From positions 2,252,001-2,316,000 of the forward strand of contig NZ_CP060697.1 of NCBI RefSeq assembly GCF_014352855.1: a stretch of DNA of 64,000 bases. Direction: 5' to 3'. The notes below the pieces were generated by a model, which saw only the letters and a program-made list of their open reading frames with translations, ran no database searches and was not told the origin of the DNA. Shown one piece after another: positions 20,418 through 29,814 of the stretch; the first letter of the stretch is position 1, and every line of letters begins with the position of its first letter. The position numbers and the translations under genes are program-made. This stretch comes from Sphingomonas sabuli. Lineage in GTDB: Bacteria; Pseudomonadota; Alphaproteobacteria; Sphingomonadales; Sphingomonadaceae.

Positions 20418-20519
20418 TCGGCAGTCCTGATACGGGACAGTTTGCGGCCAACCGCCGCAATGTCCGGCCACCAAGTCTTTTCAATCGCGTTTACCAGTCG
20501 CATAAACGCGAGTGAAACC

Positions 20520-21329
20520 ATGAGTGCACCGTTCCGCTTTCCCAAGTTCTTCGTCACGAACCCTTCGCCGTGCCCGTATCTTCCGAACCGGGTCGAGCGG
20601 AAGGTGTTCACGGAACTGAGCGGACGCAGCGCCAGCGAACTCAACGAAGCGCTCGGCCGGATCGGTTTTCGCCGCAGCCAGTCGGTCGCCTATCGCCCCA
20701 GCTGCGTCGATTGCAGCGCCTGCGTTTCGGTGCGCGTCGTGGCGTCGGAATTCGAAGCCAGCGGGACCCAGCGCAAGCTGCTGCGCCGCCACGGCGACCT
20801 GGAAGTGTCCGCCTGCCAGCCGTGGACGACGGAAGAACAATATGCGCTGCTGCGCCGCTACCTGGCGGTGCGTCACCCCGGCGGCGGCATGGCGGAAATG
20901 GACGAGACCGACTTTGCCGACATGGTCGAGCAGACGCCGGTACGCACCTACATGATCGAATATCGCGAGCCGTCGACCGACGGCAATCCGGGGCGGCTAG
21001 TCGGGTGCTGCCTGTCCGATCATCAGGCCGACGGCCTGTCGATGATCTACAGCTTCTTCGACACCGGGCCGGACGCGCGCAAGGGGCTGGGGACGTATAT
21101 CATCCTCGACCACATCGTTCGCGCCGCGCGGGCCGGGCTGCCGTTCGTCTATCTCGGCTATTGGGTCGAAGGGTCGCGGCGGATGGATTACAAGACGCGC
21201 TTCCGCCCGCTCGAACGGCTGGGCCGCGACGGGTGGCGCCGGATGGAAGAGTCCGAACTGCCCGAAGGGCCCGCCGAACTGTCCTTACCCTTCCGCCGGG
21301 AGCGGATGCGGCTGTCGATCGACGCGTGA
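20520..21329 (+). CDS. bpt: Aspartate/glutamate leucyltransferase (Bpt/Ate family)
   Basis: A 269-residue aminoacyl-tRNA-protein transferase that adds an amino acid (leucine in bacterial Bpt) to proteins with N-terminal Asp or Glu, marking them for the ClpS/ClpAP N-end-rule pathway. It shows the N-terminal [16 protein letters not shown] motif, the cysteine cluster [15 protein letters not shown] and the C-terminal [11 protein letters not shown] with [15 protein letters not shown]. The start at 20520 ([11 protein letters not shown]) matches the family; the longer frame would extend upstream without support. Its 3' end overlaps the convergent winged-helix gene by 45 bases. Confidence 0.92.
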   Translation: MSAPFRFPKFFVTNPSPCPYLPNRVERKVFTELSGRSASELNEALGRIGFRRSQSVAYRPSCVDCSACVSVRVVASEFEASGTQRKLLRRHGDLEVSACQPWTTEEQYALLRRYLAVRHPGGGMAEMDETDFADMVEQTPVRTYMIEYREPSTDGNPGRLVGCCLSDHQADGLSMIYSFFDTGPDARKGLGTYIILDHIVRAARAGLPFVYLGYWVEGSRRMDYKTRFRPLERLGRDGWRRMEESELPEGPAELSLPFRRERMRLSIDA

Positions 21330-22385
21330 CGCCCAGTGGGCGTGGAGCTTGTGCTCCGCGACCGCCATCGCCCCGACGACGCAGCCCGCGAACAGCGCGC
21401 CTTCCAGTCCCGCAAGAACCGCCTGGCTGACCGGTCCGAAATCGGCTTCCCCGAACAGCGCGCCGATCTGGTCCAGCCGCAGGCGCGAGTCCGGAAAGGA
21501 CCGGGCAAGTTGCGCCAGGCTTCCGCCCATCATCCGCCCGCCAAGCAGCGCGATGGACAAGCCGGCCGCCGCGCCGAGCGCGCCCGCCATCAGGATCGCG
21601 CGCCGGACCGGGGTCTCTTCGCGCATTGCCAGCCACGTTCCGATACCGACCGCGGCGCCGAGGACCAGCCCCTCGGCAGCTCCGGTGAAATCGCCGGGCG
21701 AGCGACCGAACAGCAGTTCGAAGGCGTCGCGACCGACCAGCTTGACGACCGCGCCGACGATGAGCCCGCCGGCCGCACCGCCGGCGATGGTCCAGCGGTC
21801 GAAGGGGCGCGACAGGGTGCCGGCGGCGGCGATGCCCAGCGACACGCCCGCCGCGCCGAGGACGGCGACAAGGCTGGTGATCGCAAGCAGCACCAGCAGC
21901 ACCGACGTCGCGCCCGTGCCCGGCCCGAGCGGCGCTCCTGACGCGGCAAAACCGTAAAACAGTCCGCCGAACAGGCCGGCAATGCCGCCGCCGACGATAC
22001 CTGCGGCGGCGAGTACCGGCAGGCGTGGCAGCGGACCCGCATCCGATAACGGCACGGGCCGGCGCGCGGACGTTTCGACCCGCGCGATGAACCGATAGCC
22101 ATGCTTGGGCACGGTTTCGATGAACCGCGGCCGCGCCGCGTCGTCGCCAAGCTGGCGGCGCAGCATACGCACGCACTGGGTGAGCGCTTCGTCGGTGACG
22201 GGGACGCCGTTCCATACCTCGTCGAGGAAGCGATCCTTGGACACCAGCCGCCCGTCTTCGCGCACCAGCAGCGCGAGCGCGTCGAAATAACGATTATTCA
22301 ACTCGACCGGCGTGTCGCCGCGCCGCAACCGGCGCTCGCCCTCGTCGAGGGTGAAATCGTCGAAGCGATAGACTGCGGATCCCAT
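21285..22385 (-). CDS. Winged-helix transcriptional regulator with multi-pass membrane domain
   Basis: A 366-residue protein. Residues 1-105 are an OmpR/CadC-type winged helix without a receiver domain ([15 protein letters not shown]..., [30 protein letters not shown]). From about residue 125 there is a long Gly/Ala-rich region with about six to seven hydrophobic segments. The plan is that of a membrane-bound one-component regulator like CadC or ToxR, but with a polytopic instead of single-pass sensor. It may control the divergent membrane protein gene at 22474, whose start is 88 bases away. The ligand is unknown. Confidence 0.75.
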   Translation of the reverse strand: MGSAVYRFDDFTLDEGERRLRRGDTPVELNNRYFDALALLVREDGRLVSKDRFLDEVWNGVPVTDEALTQCVRMLRRQLGDDAARPRFIETVPKHGYRFIARVETSARRPVPLSDAGPLPRLPVLAAAGIVGGGIAGLFGGLFYGFAASGAPLGPGTGATSVLLVLLAITSLVAVLGAAGVSLGIAAAGTLSRPFDRWTIAGGAAGGLIVGAVVKLVGRDAFELLFGRSPGDFTGAAEGLVLGAAVGIGTWLAMREETPVRRAILMAGALGAAAGLSIALLGGRMMGGSLAQLARSFPDSRLRLDQIGALFGEADFGPVSQAVLAGLEGALFAGCVVGAMAVAEHKLHAHWASRVDRQPHPLPAEG

Positions 22386-22473
22386 TATTCAGCGATTCCT
22401 CAGCCCGCGCTCATGCCGTTCATCGTCGCTCCTGCGCATACGCGCACGGTGAAATTTTCCAGGAGGCAAGGCA

Positions 22474-23049
22474 ATGGCAGACGATATCGCAATGGGCAAA
22501 AGGACAGGCGCATTTCCATGGCGCTGGGTCGGCTGGGGGCTTGCGGGGACGTTGCTGCTGCTGCCGCTGGCGGCGATGCAGGTGACGTCCGAGGTCAACT
22601 GGGACGGGACCGATTTCCTGTTCGCGGCAATTGTCTTCGGACTGGTCGGCGGGTTGATCGAGCTGGCCGTGTGGCGCTCCACGTCGTGGATCTATCGGGC
22701 CGGCGTCTTCGTCGCGGTCGCGTGCGGTTTTCTGCAGACGTGGATCAGCGGGGCCGTGGGCATCATCGGCGGCGAGGAAAATCCGGCCGACATCCTGTAC
22801 CTTGCGGTGGTGGCCGTCGCGATCGTCGGATCGTTGCTTGCGCTTGGCCGCCCACGTGGGATGGTGTGGGCAATGCTGGCGGCTGCCGCAGTCGAAATCG
22901 CGGTGCCTTTCCTGGCCGTTGCCCTGATTCCCGAAGCCAAGGACGTGGCGCAAGACGCCAAGGTCGCGGTCCTTACCGGCGGCTTCACCGCCATGTGGCT
23001 GGCGGCGGCGATGCTGTTCCGGCGTGCGGCCCGGGCAGGGACGGCCTGA
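22474..23049 (+). CDS. Hypothetical membrane protein
   Basis: A 191-residue protein with about five predicted transmembrane helices (for example WGLAGTLLLLPLAAM, LFAAIVFGLVGGLIEL, ILYLAVVAVAIVGSLLAL, MLAAAAVEIAVPFLAVALI) and an acidic loop GGEENPAD between helices. The ribosome site AGGAGGCAAGGC upstream is good. It is divergent from the membrane-tethered winged-helix regulator, a pairing often seen for a CadC-like regulator and its target. No family function is recognised. Confidence 0.7.
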   Translation: MADDIAMGKRTGAFPWRWVGWGLAGTLLLLPLAAMQVTSEVNWDGTDFLFAAIVFGLVGGLIELAVWRSTSWIYRAGVFVAVACGFLQTWISGAVGIIGGEENPADILYLAVVAVAIVGSLLALGRPRGMVWAMLAAAAVEIAVPFLAVALIPEAKDVAQDAKVAVLTGGFTAMWLAAAMLFRRAARAGTA

Positions 23050-23085
23050 CTTCGCATTTCCCTAGCTGGCCGCTATGGATTGGCC

Positions 23086-23526
23086 ATGCTTTCCCAGAAG
23101 ACCCGCTACGCGTTGCGCTCCCTGCTCTATCTGGCGGAGCAGGGGGCGGAAAAGCCGGTGCCGCTGGCGCGCATCGCGTCGACCCAGCAGATCCCGCCCA
23201 AATATCTCGAATTGATCATGCTCGACCTTAAAAAGGCGCAGCTGGTGACCAGCCGCCGCGGGCCGCACGGCGGCTATGTCCTCGGCCGCGACCCGGCGGA
23301 CATTTCCTTCGGCGAAATCGTCCGCATTCTCGAAGGCCCGATCGCGCTCGTCCCCTGCGCCAGCGTCAATTTCTATGCGCCGTGCGGCGATTGTCATGAC
23401 GAAGACAGCTGCGCGATTCGACGCGCGTTTGCGCAAGTGCGCGAGGAGAGCGCGCGGTTGCTGGAGGGTATCTCGCTGGCCGACGGCGCGGAGTGGGAGC
23501 GGCAGTCAGGACAGGCCGATCGATAA
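23086..23526 (+). CDS. Rrf2-family transcriptional regulator
   Basis: A 146-residue winged-helix regulator. It starts MLSQKTRYALRSLLYLAE, has the recognition region PPKYLELIMLDLKKAQLV and the wing SRRGPHGGYVLGR. The distal half carries cysteines (VPCASV, APCGDCHDEDSC), which could bind an Fe-S cluster as in IscR/NsrR or serve as a redox switch. It could equally be of the CymR type, which responds to O-acetylserine and controls sulfur genes; the downstream TauE-like exporter and TonB receptor fit that reading. ATG 23086 is preferred over an in-frame TTG at 23080. Confidence 0.85.
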   Translation: MLSQKTRYALRSLLYLAEQGAEKPVPLARIASTQQIPPKYLELIMLDLKKAQLVTSRRGPHGGYVLGRDPADISFGEIVRILEGPIALVPCASVNFYAPCGDCHDEDSCAIRRAFAQVREESARLLEGISLADGAEWERQSGQADR

Positions 23527-23527
23527 T

Positions 23528-23560
23528 TCCCTATTGTCTAGTAGGAAACTAGGGATAATA
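23528..23560. promoter_or_regulatory. Candidate operator/promoter before the TauE-like gene
   Basis: TCCCTA (23528-23533) and TAGGGA (23550-23555) form an inverted repeat with 16 bases between. The following GATAATATAA resembles a -10 region. The stretch is strikingly AT-rich for this genome and lies between the Rrf2 gene and the TauE gene, so it is a natural Rrf2 target. The assignment is by position only. Confidence 0.4.
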
Positions 23561-23621
23561 TAAGCTCACCTGATTCGCACGGGCCGCATCATGCCGCCTG
23601 GACAGCAGGAGGAGCCTTGTC

Positions 23622-24386
23622 GTGTTCGACTTTTCTTCGATAACCCTTCTCGACATCCTGCCGTTCATCGCGGTCGGTTTCGCGGCGCAGCTGATCGACG
23701 GTGCGCTGGGCATGGCCTTTGGTGTCATTTCCACCACCCTGCTGGTGAGCATCGGCGTACCGCCCGCTGCCGCGTCGGCCGGCGTCCACACGGTCGAAAC
23801 CTTCACCACCGGCGTGTCGGGCGTCAGCCACATCATCAACCGCAACGTCGACTGGAAACTGCTGGCGCGGCTGGCCATTCCGGGCGTCATCGGCGGTGTC
23901 CTTGGCGCATACGTGCTGACGCAGATCGACGCCGGCACGGTCAAGCCGTTCATCCTCGCGTATCTGTCCGCGATCGGCATTTACCTGATCTATCGCGGCC
24001 TGCGCTTTCCGCCCGAACACAAGCCCGCCCGCGTGGTCGAACCGCTTGGCCTGGCCGGCGGTTTCCTCGACGCGGCCGGCGGCGGCGGCTGGGGCCCGGT
24101 GGTCACCGGCAACCTGCTCGCCCAGGGCGCCGAGCCGCGGCGCACGATCGGTACGGTCAACACCGCGGAATTCTTTCTTACCGTGAGCATTTCGATCACC
24201 TTCATCGCCACGCTCGGCTGGGCGGCCTTCACTATCGCCACGCTCGGCCTGCTGATCGGCGGCGTCGTTGCCGCACCGCTCGGCGCATGGGCGGCGAAGA
24301 TCGTGCCGCCCAAGCCGCTGCTGGTCGCGGTCGGCATCGTCCTCACCGTCACCAGCCTCTACGGCATCTACAAAGCGCTCGCCTAG
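23622..24386 (+). CDS. TauE/SafE-family sulfite/sulfonate exporter
   Basis: A 254-residue membrane protein with about seven to eight helices. It has the two related halves typical of the TauE/SafE family: the N-terminal AAQLIDGALGMAFGVIS and the repeat motif GGFLDAAGGGGWGPVV in the second half. Members move sulfite, sulfoacetate or other organic anions across the inner membrane. The start is a GTG at 23622 with GGAGGAG just upstream. An Rrf2 regulator precedes it and a TonB-dependent receptor follows 56 bases after the stop, suggesting a sulfur-linked transport unit. The substrate is not determinable. Confidence 0.87.
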   Translation: MFDFSSITLLDILPFIAVGFAAQLIDGALGMAFGVISTTLLVSIGVPPAAASAGVHTVETFTTGVSGVSHIINRNVDWKLLARLAIPGVIGGVLGAYVLTQIDAGTVKPFILAYLSAIGIYLIYRGLRFPPEHKPARVVEPLGLAGGFLDAAGGGGWGPVVTGNLLAQGAEPRRTIGTVNTAEFFLTVSISITFIATLGWAAFTIATLGLLIGGVVAAPLGAWAAKIVPPKPLLVAVGIVLTVTSLYGIYKALA

Positions 24387-24442
24387 CGGCCGCCGTTCGA
24401 CCCGGGCCAGCACCGGGCATCACAACAGCTTAGGAACTTAGC

Positions 24443-26947
24443 ATGATTGCACGTGCAATACTGATCGGCGGAGCCTTGTCTGCGATTGCTGCATCGCCCG
24501 CCATTGCGCAGGACGCGGCTCCGGTTCCGACCGAAACCGAAAGCGCGCAGGACGCGGCCCCAGTCTCGGCCGATACCGATACCCTGCAGGACGCAACGGT
24601 GCCGGAAGGTTCGCCTTCGTCCGTCGGAACAGGCGCTGACGAAGGCAGCGATATCGTCGTGACCGCGCGACGGCGGTCCGAGACGGCGCAGGATGTGCCG
24701 ATCGCAATCTCCGTCGTCGGCGGAGAGCATATCGACAACACGGGCTCGTTCAATGTCGGCAGGCTTCAGCAATTGACGCCGACGCTTCAGTTCTACAGCT
24801 CCAACCCGCGCAACACCGCCGTCAACATTCGCGGTATCGGCGTCCCGTTCGGCCTCACCAACGACGGGATCGAGCAGGGTGTCGGTATCTATGTCGACGA
24901 CGTGTATTACTCGCGGGTCGCGTCCGCGACGTTCGACTTCCTCGACGTTGCCCAGATCGAAGTGCTGCGCGGGCCGCAAGGCACGCTGTACGGCAAGAAC
25001 ACGACCGCCGGCGCGATCAACATCACCACACGGCAGCCAACGTTCGATTTCGAAGCGCGGGGCGAAGTCAGCTTCGGCAACCTTGGCTTCAGGCAGGTCA
25101 AGGGCGCGGTCTCAGGTCCGCTCAGCAGCAATGTCGCTGCGCGCGTAGCCTTTTCCGGCACCAATCGCCGCGGCACCATCTATAACGTGACCACAGACAA
25201 GTGGATCAACGCGCAGGACAATATCGGCGTGCGCGGCCAGCTGCTGTGGGAACCCAGCAGCGTTATCGACGTCTCCCTCGCTGCCGACTTCAGCCGCCAG
25301 AATCCCGAATGCTGCGGCACCGTCTTCGTTCGCACCGGCCTGACCCAACGCTCGCTCGCCCGCCAGTACGATGCGCTTGCCGAGGCGCAGAATTACCAGG
25401 TCGTCAGCACCGATCCGTTCGATCGCAAAACCGATATCGACGCCAGCCTGAATGCCGGCAACGAATTGGGTGGTCTGGCCCTTCGCGCCAACTGGGATGT
25501 CGGCCCGGGCAAGCTGACGTCCGTCACCGCCTGGCGCTATTGGGACTGGAAGCCGGAAAACGACCGCGACTTCACCGGGCTTCCTATCACGACGAAGTCA
25601 ATGAACCCGTCGCAGCACGAACAATGGACCCAGGAATTCCGCTTCAGCGGCGATTCCGGCCGGCTTGATTATGTCGTCGGGCTGTTCGGTTTCCACCAAA
25701 AGGTCCGCACCCAAGGTGTCCAGGAGCAGGGTCCCGCCGCCAGCCGTTGGCTGCTGTCAGGCGACCTTGCGAACGACCCGTCGGTGCTTAACGGCCTAAC
25801 GGCGGAAAACGACATCCGCCTAGACAACACCAGTGCCGCGCTGTTCGGGCAGTTGAGTTTCCGGGTTACCGACGCTTTCACGATCCAGCCCGGTGTCCGC
25901 ATCAACTACGACCAGAAGGATGGATCGTACGATTCCGTGGTGACCAACGGCGATGGGCAACTGGTCACGTTCGGCAGCACCGATCCGCGCATCGTCGCGC
26001 AGCGCGGCGTCCTTGCGCCGCAACAATTTCAGGTCGACTACAGCGATTGGAACGTCAGCTACGACCTTACGGCGAGCTACCGGTTCGCGCCGACGCTGCT
26101 GGCCTATGCGACCTACGCGAAGAGCTTCAAATCGGGCGGCGTCAACCTGAATGGCGTGCCGGCGGATTCCACCGGCAACCCGATCCTGGCCGCGGCGACC
26201 GTCAAGCCGGAAGCAGTCAATCATTATGAGGCGGGCCTGAAATCCGAATTCTTCGGCCGCCGCGCGATCGCCAACCTTGCGTTCTTCCGGACCGATATTC
26301 GCGATTACCAGGCGCTGGTGACCAACGGCCAGCTTGGCGTGCTTCGCGGCTATCTCGCCAATGCCGAAAAAGTCCGGACGCAAGGCGTCGAAATTGACTT
26401 TTCGATCCGGCCGACGGAGCGGTTCAACGCCTATGTAAATGGCGCGTACACCGACGCCAAATATGTGCGGTTTGTCGACGCCCCATGCCCGCCGGAGCTT
26501 TCGGGCGGCACCACCGCTGCCCCCGGTCAGGCGCCAAGCCCGCCCGGCACGCCCGGCGGAATCAGCGCCGCGAATTGCGACATTTCGGGCCAGCGGTTGC
26601 CCGGCGTTTCGAAATGGGCATCGTCATTCGGGGCCGAGGCCAACCTTCCGGCAACGCTGCTGGGTCGGGCAGGGCAAGTCTACTTCGGCTATGACGGCAG
26701 CCTTCGGTCCAACTTCTCATCCAATCCCACGCCGTCAGATTACACGTGGGTCGACGGCTACTCGCTGCATCATTTCCGTGCCGGATTCCGCGCCGACCGG
26801 GCGTTCAACGTCTTCGCCTGGGTCCGCAATGCGTTCGGGAAGGATTATTTCGAGCAGTTGCAGGTGCCGAGCGGCAACACCGGGCTGATCGTCGGAAACC
26901 CCGGCGATCCGCGCACCTACGGCGCGACCGTCCAGGTCGAATTCTAA
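24443..26947 (+). CDS. TonB-dependent outer-membrane receptor
   Basis: An 834-residue outer-membrane receptor of the sphingomonad type. After a signal peptide (MIARAILIGGALSAIAAS...AQD) comes an Asp/Thr/Ala-rich linker with imperfect AQDAAPV repeats, then the plug domain with the TonB-box-like DIVVTARRRSE and QVEVLRGPQGTLYG-type signature (here IEVLRGPQGTLYGKNTTAGA). A long beta-barrel ends in phenylalanine (VQVEF), as required for BAM assembly. Transport uses the proton motive force via TonB-ExbBD. The Rrf2 and TauE neighbours suggest a sulfur compound, but TonB substrates cannot be read from sequence. Confidence 0.93.
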   Translation: MIARAILIGGALSAIAASPAIAQDAAPVPTETESAQDAAPVSADTDTLQDATVPEGSPSSVGTGADEGSDIVVTARRRSETAQDVPIAISVVGGEHIDNTGSFNVGRLQQLTPTLQFYSSNPRNTAVNIRGIGVPFGLTNDGIEQGVGIYVDDVYYSRVASATFDFLDVAQIEVLRGPQGTLYGKNTTAGAINITTRQPTFDFEARGEVSFGNLGFRQVKGAVSGPLSSNVAARVAFSGTNRRGTIYNVTTDKWINAQDNIGVRGQLLWEPSSVIDVSLAADFSRQNPECCGTVFVRTGLTQRSLARQYDALAEAQNYQVVSTDPFDRKTDIDASLNAGNELGGLALRANWDVGPGKLTSVTAWRYWDWKPENDRDFTGLPITTKSMNPSQHEQWTQEFRFSGDSGRLDYVVGLFGFHQKVRTQGVQEQGPAASRWLLSGDLANDPSVLNGLTAENDIRLDNTSAALFGQLSFRVTDAFTIQPGVRINYDQKDGSYDSVVTNGDGQLVTFGSTDPRIVAQRGVLAPQQFQVDYSDWNVSYDLTASYRFAPTLLAYATYAKSFKSGGVNLNGVPADSTGNPILAAATVKPEAVNHYEAGLKSEFFGRRAIANLAFFRTDIRDYQALVTNGQLGVLRGYLANAEKVRTQGVEIDFSIRPTERFNAYVNGAYTDAKYVRFVDAPCPPELSGGTTAAPGQAPSPPGTPGGISAANCDISGQRLPGVSKWASSFGAEANLPATLLGRAGQVYFGYDGSLRSNFSSNPTPSDYTWVDGYSLHHFRAGFRADRAFNVFAWVRNAFGKDYFEQLQVPSGNTGLIVGNPGDPRTYGATVQVEF

Positions 26948-27045
26948 GGTGCGTAGAGTTGCCCCACGCGATGAAAAGGCTGGACTTTGCAAGTCCGGCT
27001 CCGCTTCTCCCGTGGGCGCAACATCACGCCTTGGAGTTTGCAACG

Positions 27046-27663
27046 ATGTGGGACCTTCCGCCGGTCGACCCGGCATTCGAGATCAGCGTCGCCAGCCGCG
27101 GCATGTCGAAGGGCATTGCCCAGACCGACGGCGTCCAGGTGCTGCCCAAGGCCAGCCTCAAGCTCGGCGATGTTCAGGTCGGCGCGCAGTGGAAGAACGT
27201 TACCTCGCCGGTCGCCGACGGCGAGGCCGCGCTCTTCGTCAACGTCGGCAGGCAGGTCGCCGGTTTTCAGGTCGGGGGCGGTATCGCCTACAAGTTCCAG
27301 ACCAACGTCAAGGAACCGACGGACGACACGTCATGGGAATTTTCCGCCAACGCCTCGCGCAAGTTCGGCCGCATCTCGGGCCGGATGAGTGCGGTCTACA
27401 GCCCCGATGATCTCGGCGGCGGGCGCCGGTCGCTCTACCTTGATGGAGGACCGACGTTCGACATCGACAAGGCGACCAAGCTGTCGGCCAACCTTGGCCA
27501 CCGCAGCCGCGTCAACGGCGTCGATTACACGTCGTTCAACGCGGGCGTTACGCGCAGTTTCAAGGCGCTCAGCCTGGATTTGCGCTATTACGATACCAAC
27601 CGCGGAGAGGCTGGGGAAAATTATGGCGAGCGCGTCGTCTTGCTGGGCCGTCTGTCCTTTTAG
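27046..27663 (+). CDS. Putative porin-like beta-barrel protein
   Basis: A 205-residue protein. The chain has alternating polar/hydrophobic beta strands and repeated motifs such as GAQWKNV, AGFQVGGGIAYKF and SGRMSAVYSPDDLGGG, and ends in an aromatic (GRLSF), as outer-membrane barrels do. It resembles the putative porins annotated TorF/Gcw_chp in alphaproteobacteria. The start at 27046 has GGAG nine bases upstream; an alternative in-frame ATG is at 26971. Neither start yields a convincing signal peptide, which is unusual for an outer-membrane protein. It follows the TonB receptor by 98 bases and precedes the chromate transporter gene. Confidence 0.55.
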   Translation: MWDLPPVDPAFEISVASRGMSKGIAQTDGVQVLPKASLKLGDVQVGAQWKNVTSPVADGEAALFVNVGRQVAGFQVGGGIAYKFQTNVKEPTDDTSWEFSANASRKFGRISGRMSAVYSPDDLGGGRRSLYLDGGPTFDIDKATKLSANLGHRSRVNGVDYTSFNAGVTRSFKALSLDLRYYDTNRGEAGENYGERVVLLGRLSF

Positions 27664-27720
27664 CAAGCGGCGGTCGCGCTGACCGCCGCGGTCCCGCACG
27701 TCGTCCCCTTCGCGGAGGGC

Positions 27721-29049
27721 GTGCGCACCTGGGCGCGCATTGCGGCACTCAGCTTTGGCGGGCCGGCGGGACAGATCGCGGTCATGCACCGCATCCTCGT
27801 CGAGGAGAAGAAATGGATCGGCGACGACCGTTTCCTCCACGCGCTCAACTATTGCATGCTGCTCCCCGGGCCCGAGGCGCAGCAGCTGGCCACCTATATC
27901 GGCTGGTTGCTGCACCGCACGCGGGGCGGGCTGGTCGCCGGCGGCCTGTTCATCCTGCCGGGCTTCCTCGCCATTCTCGCGCTCAGCTACGTCTACGTCC
28001 TGTTGGGCCGCTTGCCGGTGGTCGAAGGCCTGTTCTTCGGGCTGCGCGCGGCGGTCATTGCCATCGTCCTCCAGGCGCTGATCCGCATCGGGTCTCGCTC
28101 GCTGACCAATCGCGCGCGATGGGCGGTGGCGATCGTCGCCTTCGTCGCGATCTTCGCGTTCGGCGTGCCCTTTCCGCTGATCATTCTCGCGGCCGGGTTG
28201 ATCGGGCTGGCGACCGCCCGGGCCGGATTCAGTGCTTTTGCCGGCGGGGCAGGGCACGCGTCTGGCGGCGTGCATGTCGCCGACCGCGACACGGTCCTTG
28301 GCGAAAGACTGCCCGACCATGCGCGGCCGAACTGGTCATGGTCGCTGCGTATTTCCGGAGTGCTGCTGCTGCTTTGGCTGGGACCGGTGGTCGCGTTGCT
28401 GGCGCTGCTCGGCCCGGACGACGTGTTCAGCCGCATTGCCGTTTTCTTCAGCCAGATGGCGGTGGTCACGTTCGGCGGCGCTTATGCCGTGCTGGCGTAC
28501 GTCTCGCAGCAGGCGGTCGGGCAATATGGCTGGGTCACCGCGCCGGAAATGCTCGACGGGCTCGGCCTGGCCGAATCCACGCCCGGGCCGCTGATCATGG
28601 TCACGCAATTCGTCGGCTTCCTTGGCGCCTATCGCGCGGCGGGGCTGCTCGAGCCTCTGGCCGCGGCAACACTCGGCGCATTGCTGACCACCTGGGTGAC
28701 GTTCGTGCCCTGTTTCCTGTGGATTTTCCTTGGCGCCCCCGTGATCGAGCGGCTGCGCAGCAACCGCGCCCTGACCGGCGCCTTGTCGGCGATCACCGCC
28801 GCGGTCGTCGGGGTCATCGCCAATCTTGCCGCATGGTTCGCGTTGCACGCCTTGTTCGACGCCCGGCGCAACGTCGCGCTGGGCCCGTTGACGCTCGAAG
28901 TGCCGGTCTGGACGCAACTAAACCTTGCCATGGCCGCGCTGACGCTGGCGGCGATGGTCGCGATATTCCGGTTCAGGCTGGGCGTGGTGCCGGTGCTGCT
29001 CGGCACGGCCATTGCGGGGATCGTCTTGCGCCTGGCGGATCTGGCCTAG
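27721..29049 (+). CDS. chrA: Chromate transporter, long-chain ChrA type
   Basis: A 442-residue inner-membrane protein of the CHR family with two homologous halves. The signature FGGPAGQIAVMHR occurs in the first half and FGGAYAVLAYVSQQAV in the second, with ESTPGPLIMVTQFVGF further on. ChrA expels chromate using the proton gradient, and some homologues may handle other oxyanions. The GTG start at 27721 is the only reasonable one between the previous stop and the first motif. It makes the N-terminus a little short, so the true N-terminus is uncertain. It lies 57 bases after the porin-like gene, possibly in one transcript. Confidence 0.9.
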   Translation: MRTWARIAALSFGGPAGQIAVMHRILVEEKKWIGDDRFLHALNYCMLLPGPEAQQLATYIGWLLHRTRGGLVAGGLFILPGFLAILALSYVYVLLGRLPVVEGLFFGLRAAVIAIVLQALIRIGSRSLTNRARWAVAIVAFVAIFAFGVPFPLIILAAGLIGLATARAGFSAFAGGAGHASGGVHVADRDTVLGERLPDHARPNWSWSLRISGVLLLLWLGPVVALLALLGPDDVFSRIAVFFSQMAVVTFGGAYAVLAYVSQQAVGQYGWVTAPEMLDGLGLAESTPGPLIMVTQFVGFLGAYRAAGLLEPLAAATLGALLTTWVTFVPCFLWIFLGAPVIERLRSNRALTGALSAITAAVVGVIANLAAWFALHALFDARRNVALGPLTLEVPVWTQLNLAMAALTLAAMVAIFRFRLGVVPVLLGTAIAGIVLRLADLA

Positions 29050-29058
29050 GCAAAGCGC

Positions 29059-29715
29059 CTACTGGCCGGCAGGGCTTTCGAGCTTTTTATAGAGTTTGCC
29101 GGCGGCGCGCTGGTCCCAGCGGATCTGCAGCGGTTCGACCCCGCGATATGCGCCGACATGGACGTGCGGTGCATAGGACGGGCCGTTATTGCCGACCTTG
29201 GCGACAACGTCGCCGGCCTTCACGCGCTGGTCCAGCTTGATCGCGAAATCGGTGACGTGGGCAAGGACGACGACCAGCCCGTCGTCGCGCGTGATCTGGA
29301 TCATCGCCGCCGGCGGCTTGCCGCGCTGTCCGGGCTCGTTGACCTTGGCGTTCGGAAACAGGCCGGTGACGACGCCATCGATCGGCGCAAGCACGTCCTT
29401 CTGCCATGAAAACCAGTCGGCGTTGGTTTTGCCATCGGTGCGAAATTGGCGGGCGAACGACCGGTTTTCCCCGAACACCCCGCCGACGATCTGGCAATCG
29501 GTGCCAAGCGCATCGCCCACGATCGATTCTTCGCCGGCCGGATGTTCGCCGCAATTGAAATAATCGGCGAAGATCGGGTGCAGGACGACTGCCTGGATCG
29601 GACCTTCAGGCTCGACCGCCTGGGGCGGTTCGGAAAAGCGATAATCCTGCGCGGCGGACAAGGCGAAGGCCGCGGCCCCCACGGACAGGCATCGGACAAA
29701 CTGGTTCATGGGCAT
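29059..29715 (-). CDS. M23/LytM-like secreted protein
   Basis: A 218-residue exported protein (MPMNQFVRCLSVGAAAFALSAAQ leader). The C-terminal part resembles the LytM/M23 peptidoglycan endopeptidase fold: KDVLAPIDGVVTGLF, MIQITRDDGLVVVLAHVTDF, VKAGDVVAKVGNNG and the HVHVG motif that supplies two zinc-side histidines. The upstream His/Asp ligands of active M23 enzymes are not obvious, so it may be a non-catalytic regulator. The gene is convergent with chrA. The start is an ATG at 29715 with AAGGTC upstream, or the ATG two codons later. Confidence 0.72.
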   Translation of the reverse strand: MPMNQFVRCLSVGAAAFALSAAQDYRFSEPPQAVEPEGPIQAVVLHPIFADYFNCGEHPAGEESIVGDALGTDCQIVGGVFGENRSFARQFRTDGKTNADWFSWQKDVLAPIDGVVTGLFPNAKVNEPGQRGKPPAAMIQITRDDGLVVVLAHVTDFAIKLDQRVKAGDVVAKVGNNGPSYAPHVHVGAYRGVEPLQIRWDQRAAGKLYKKLESPAGQ

Positions 29716-29814
29716 GTTGTGACCTTGCCGCGCAGTGCGTGCAACCGCTTTGATGCAAAGGAAAAAGGCGAAGCCTCGCGGCCTCGCCTTCTCCACCCCT
29801 CCAGGAAAATCGGT

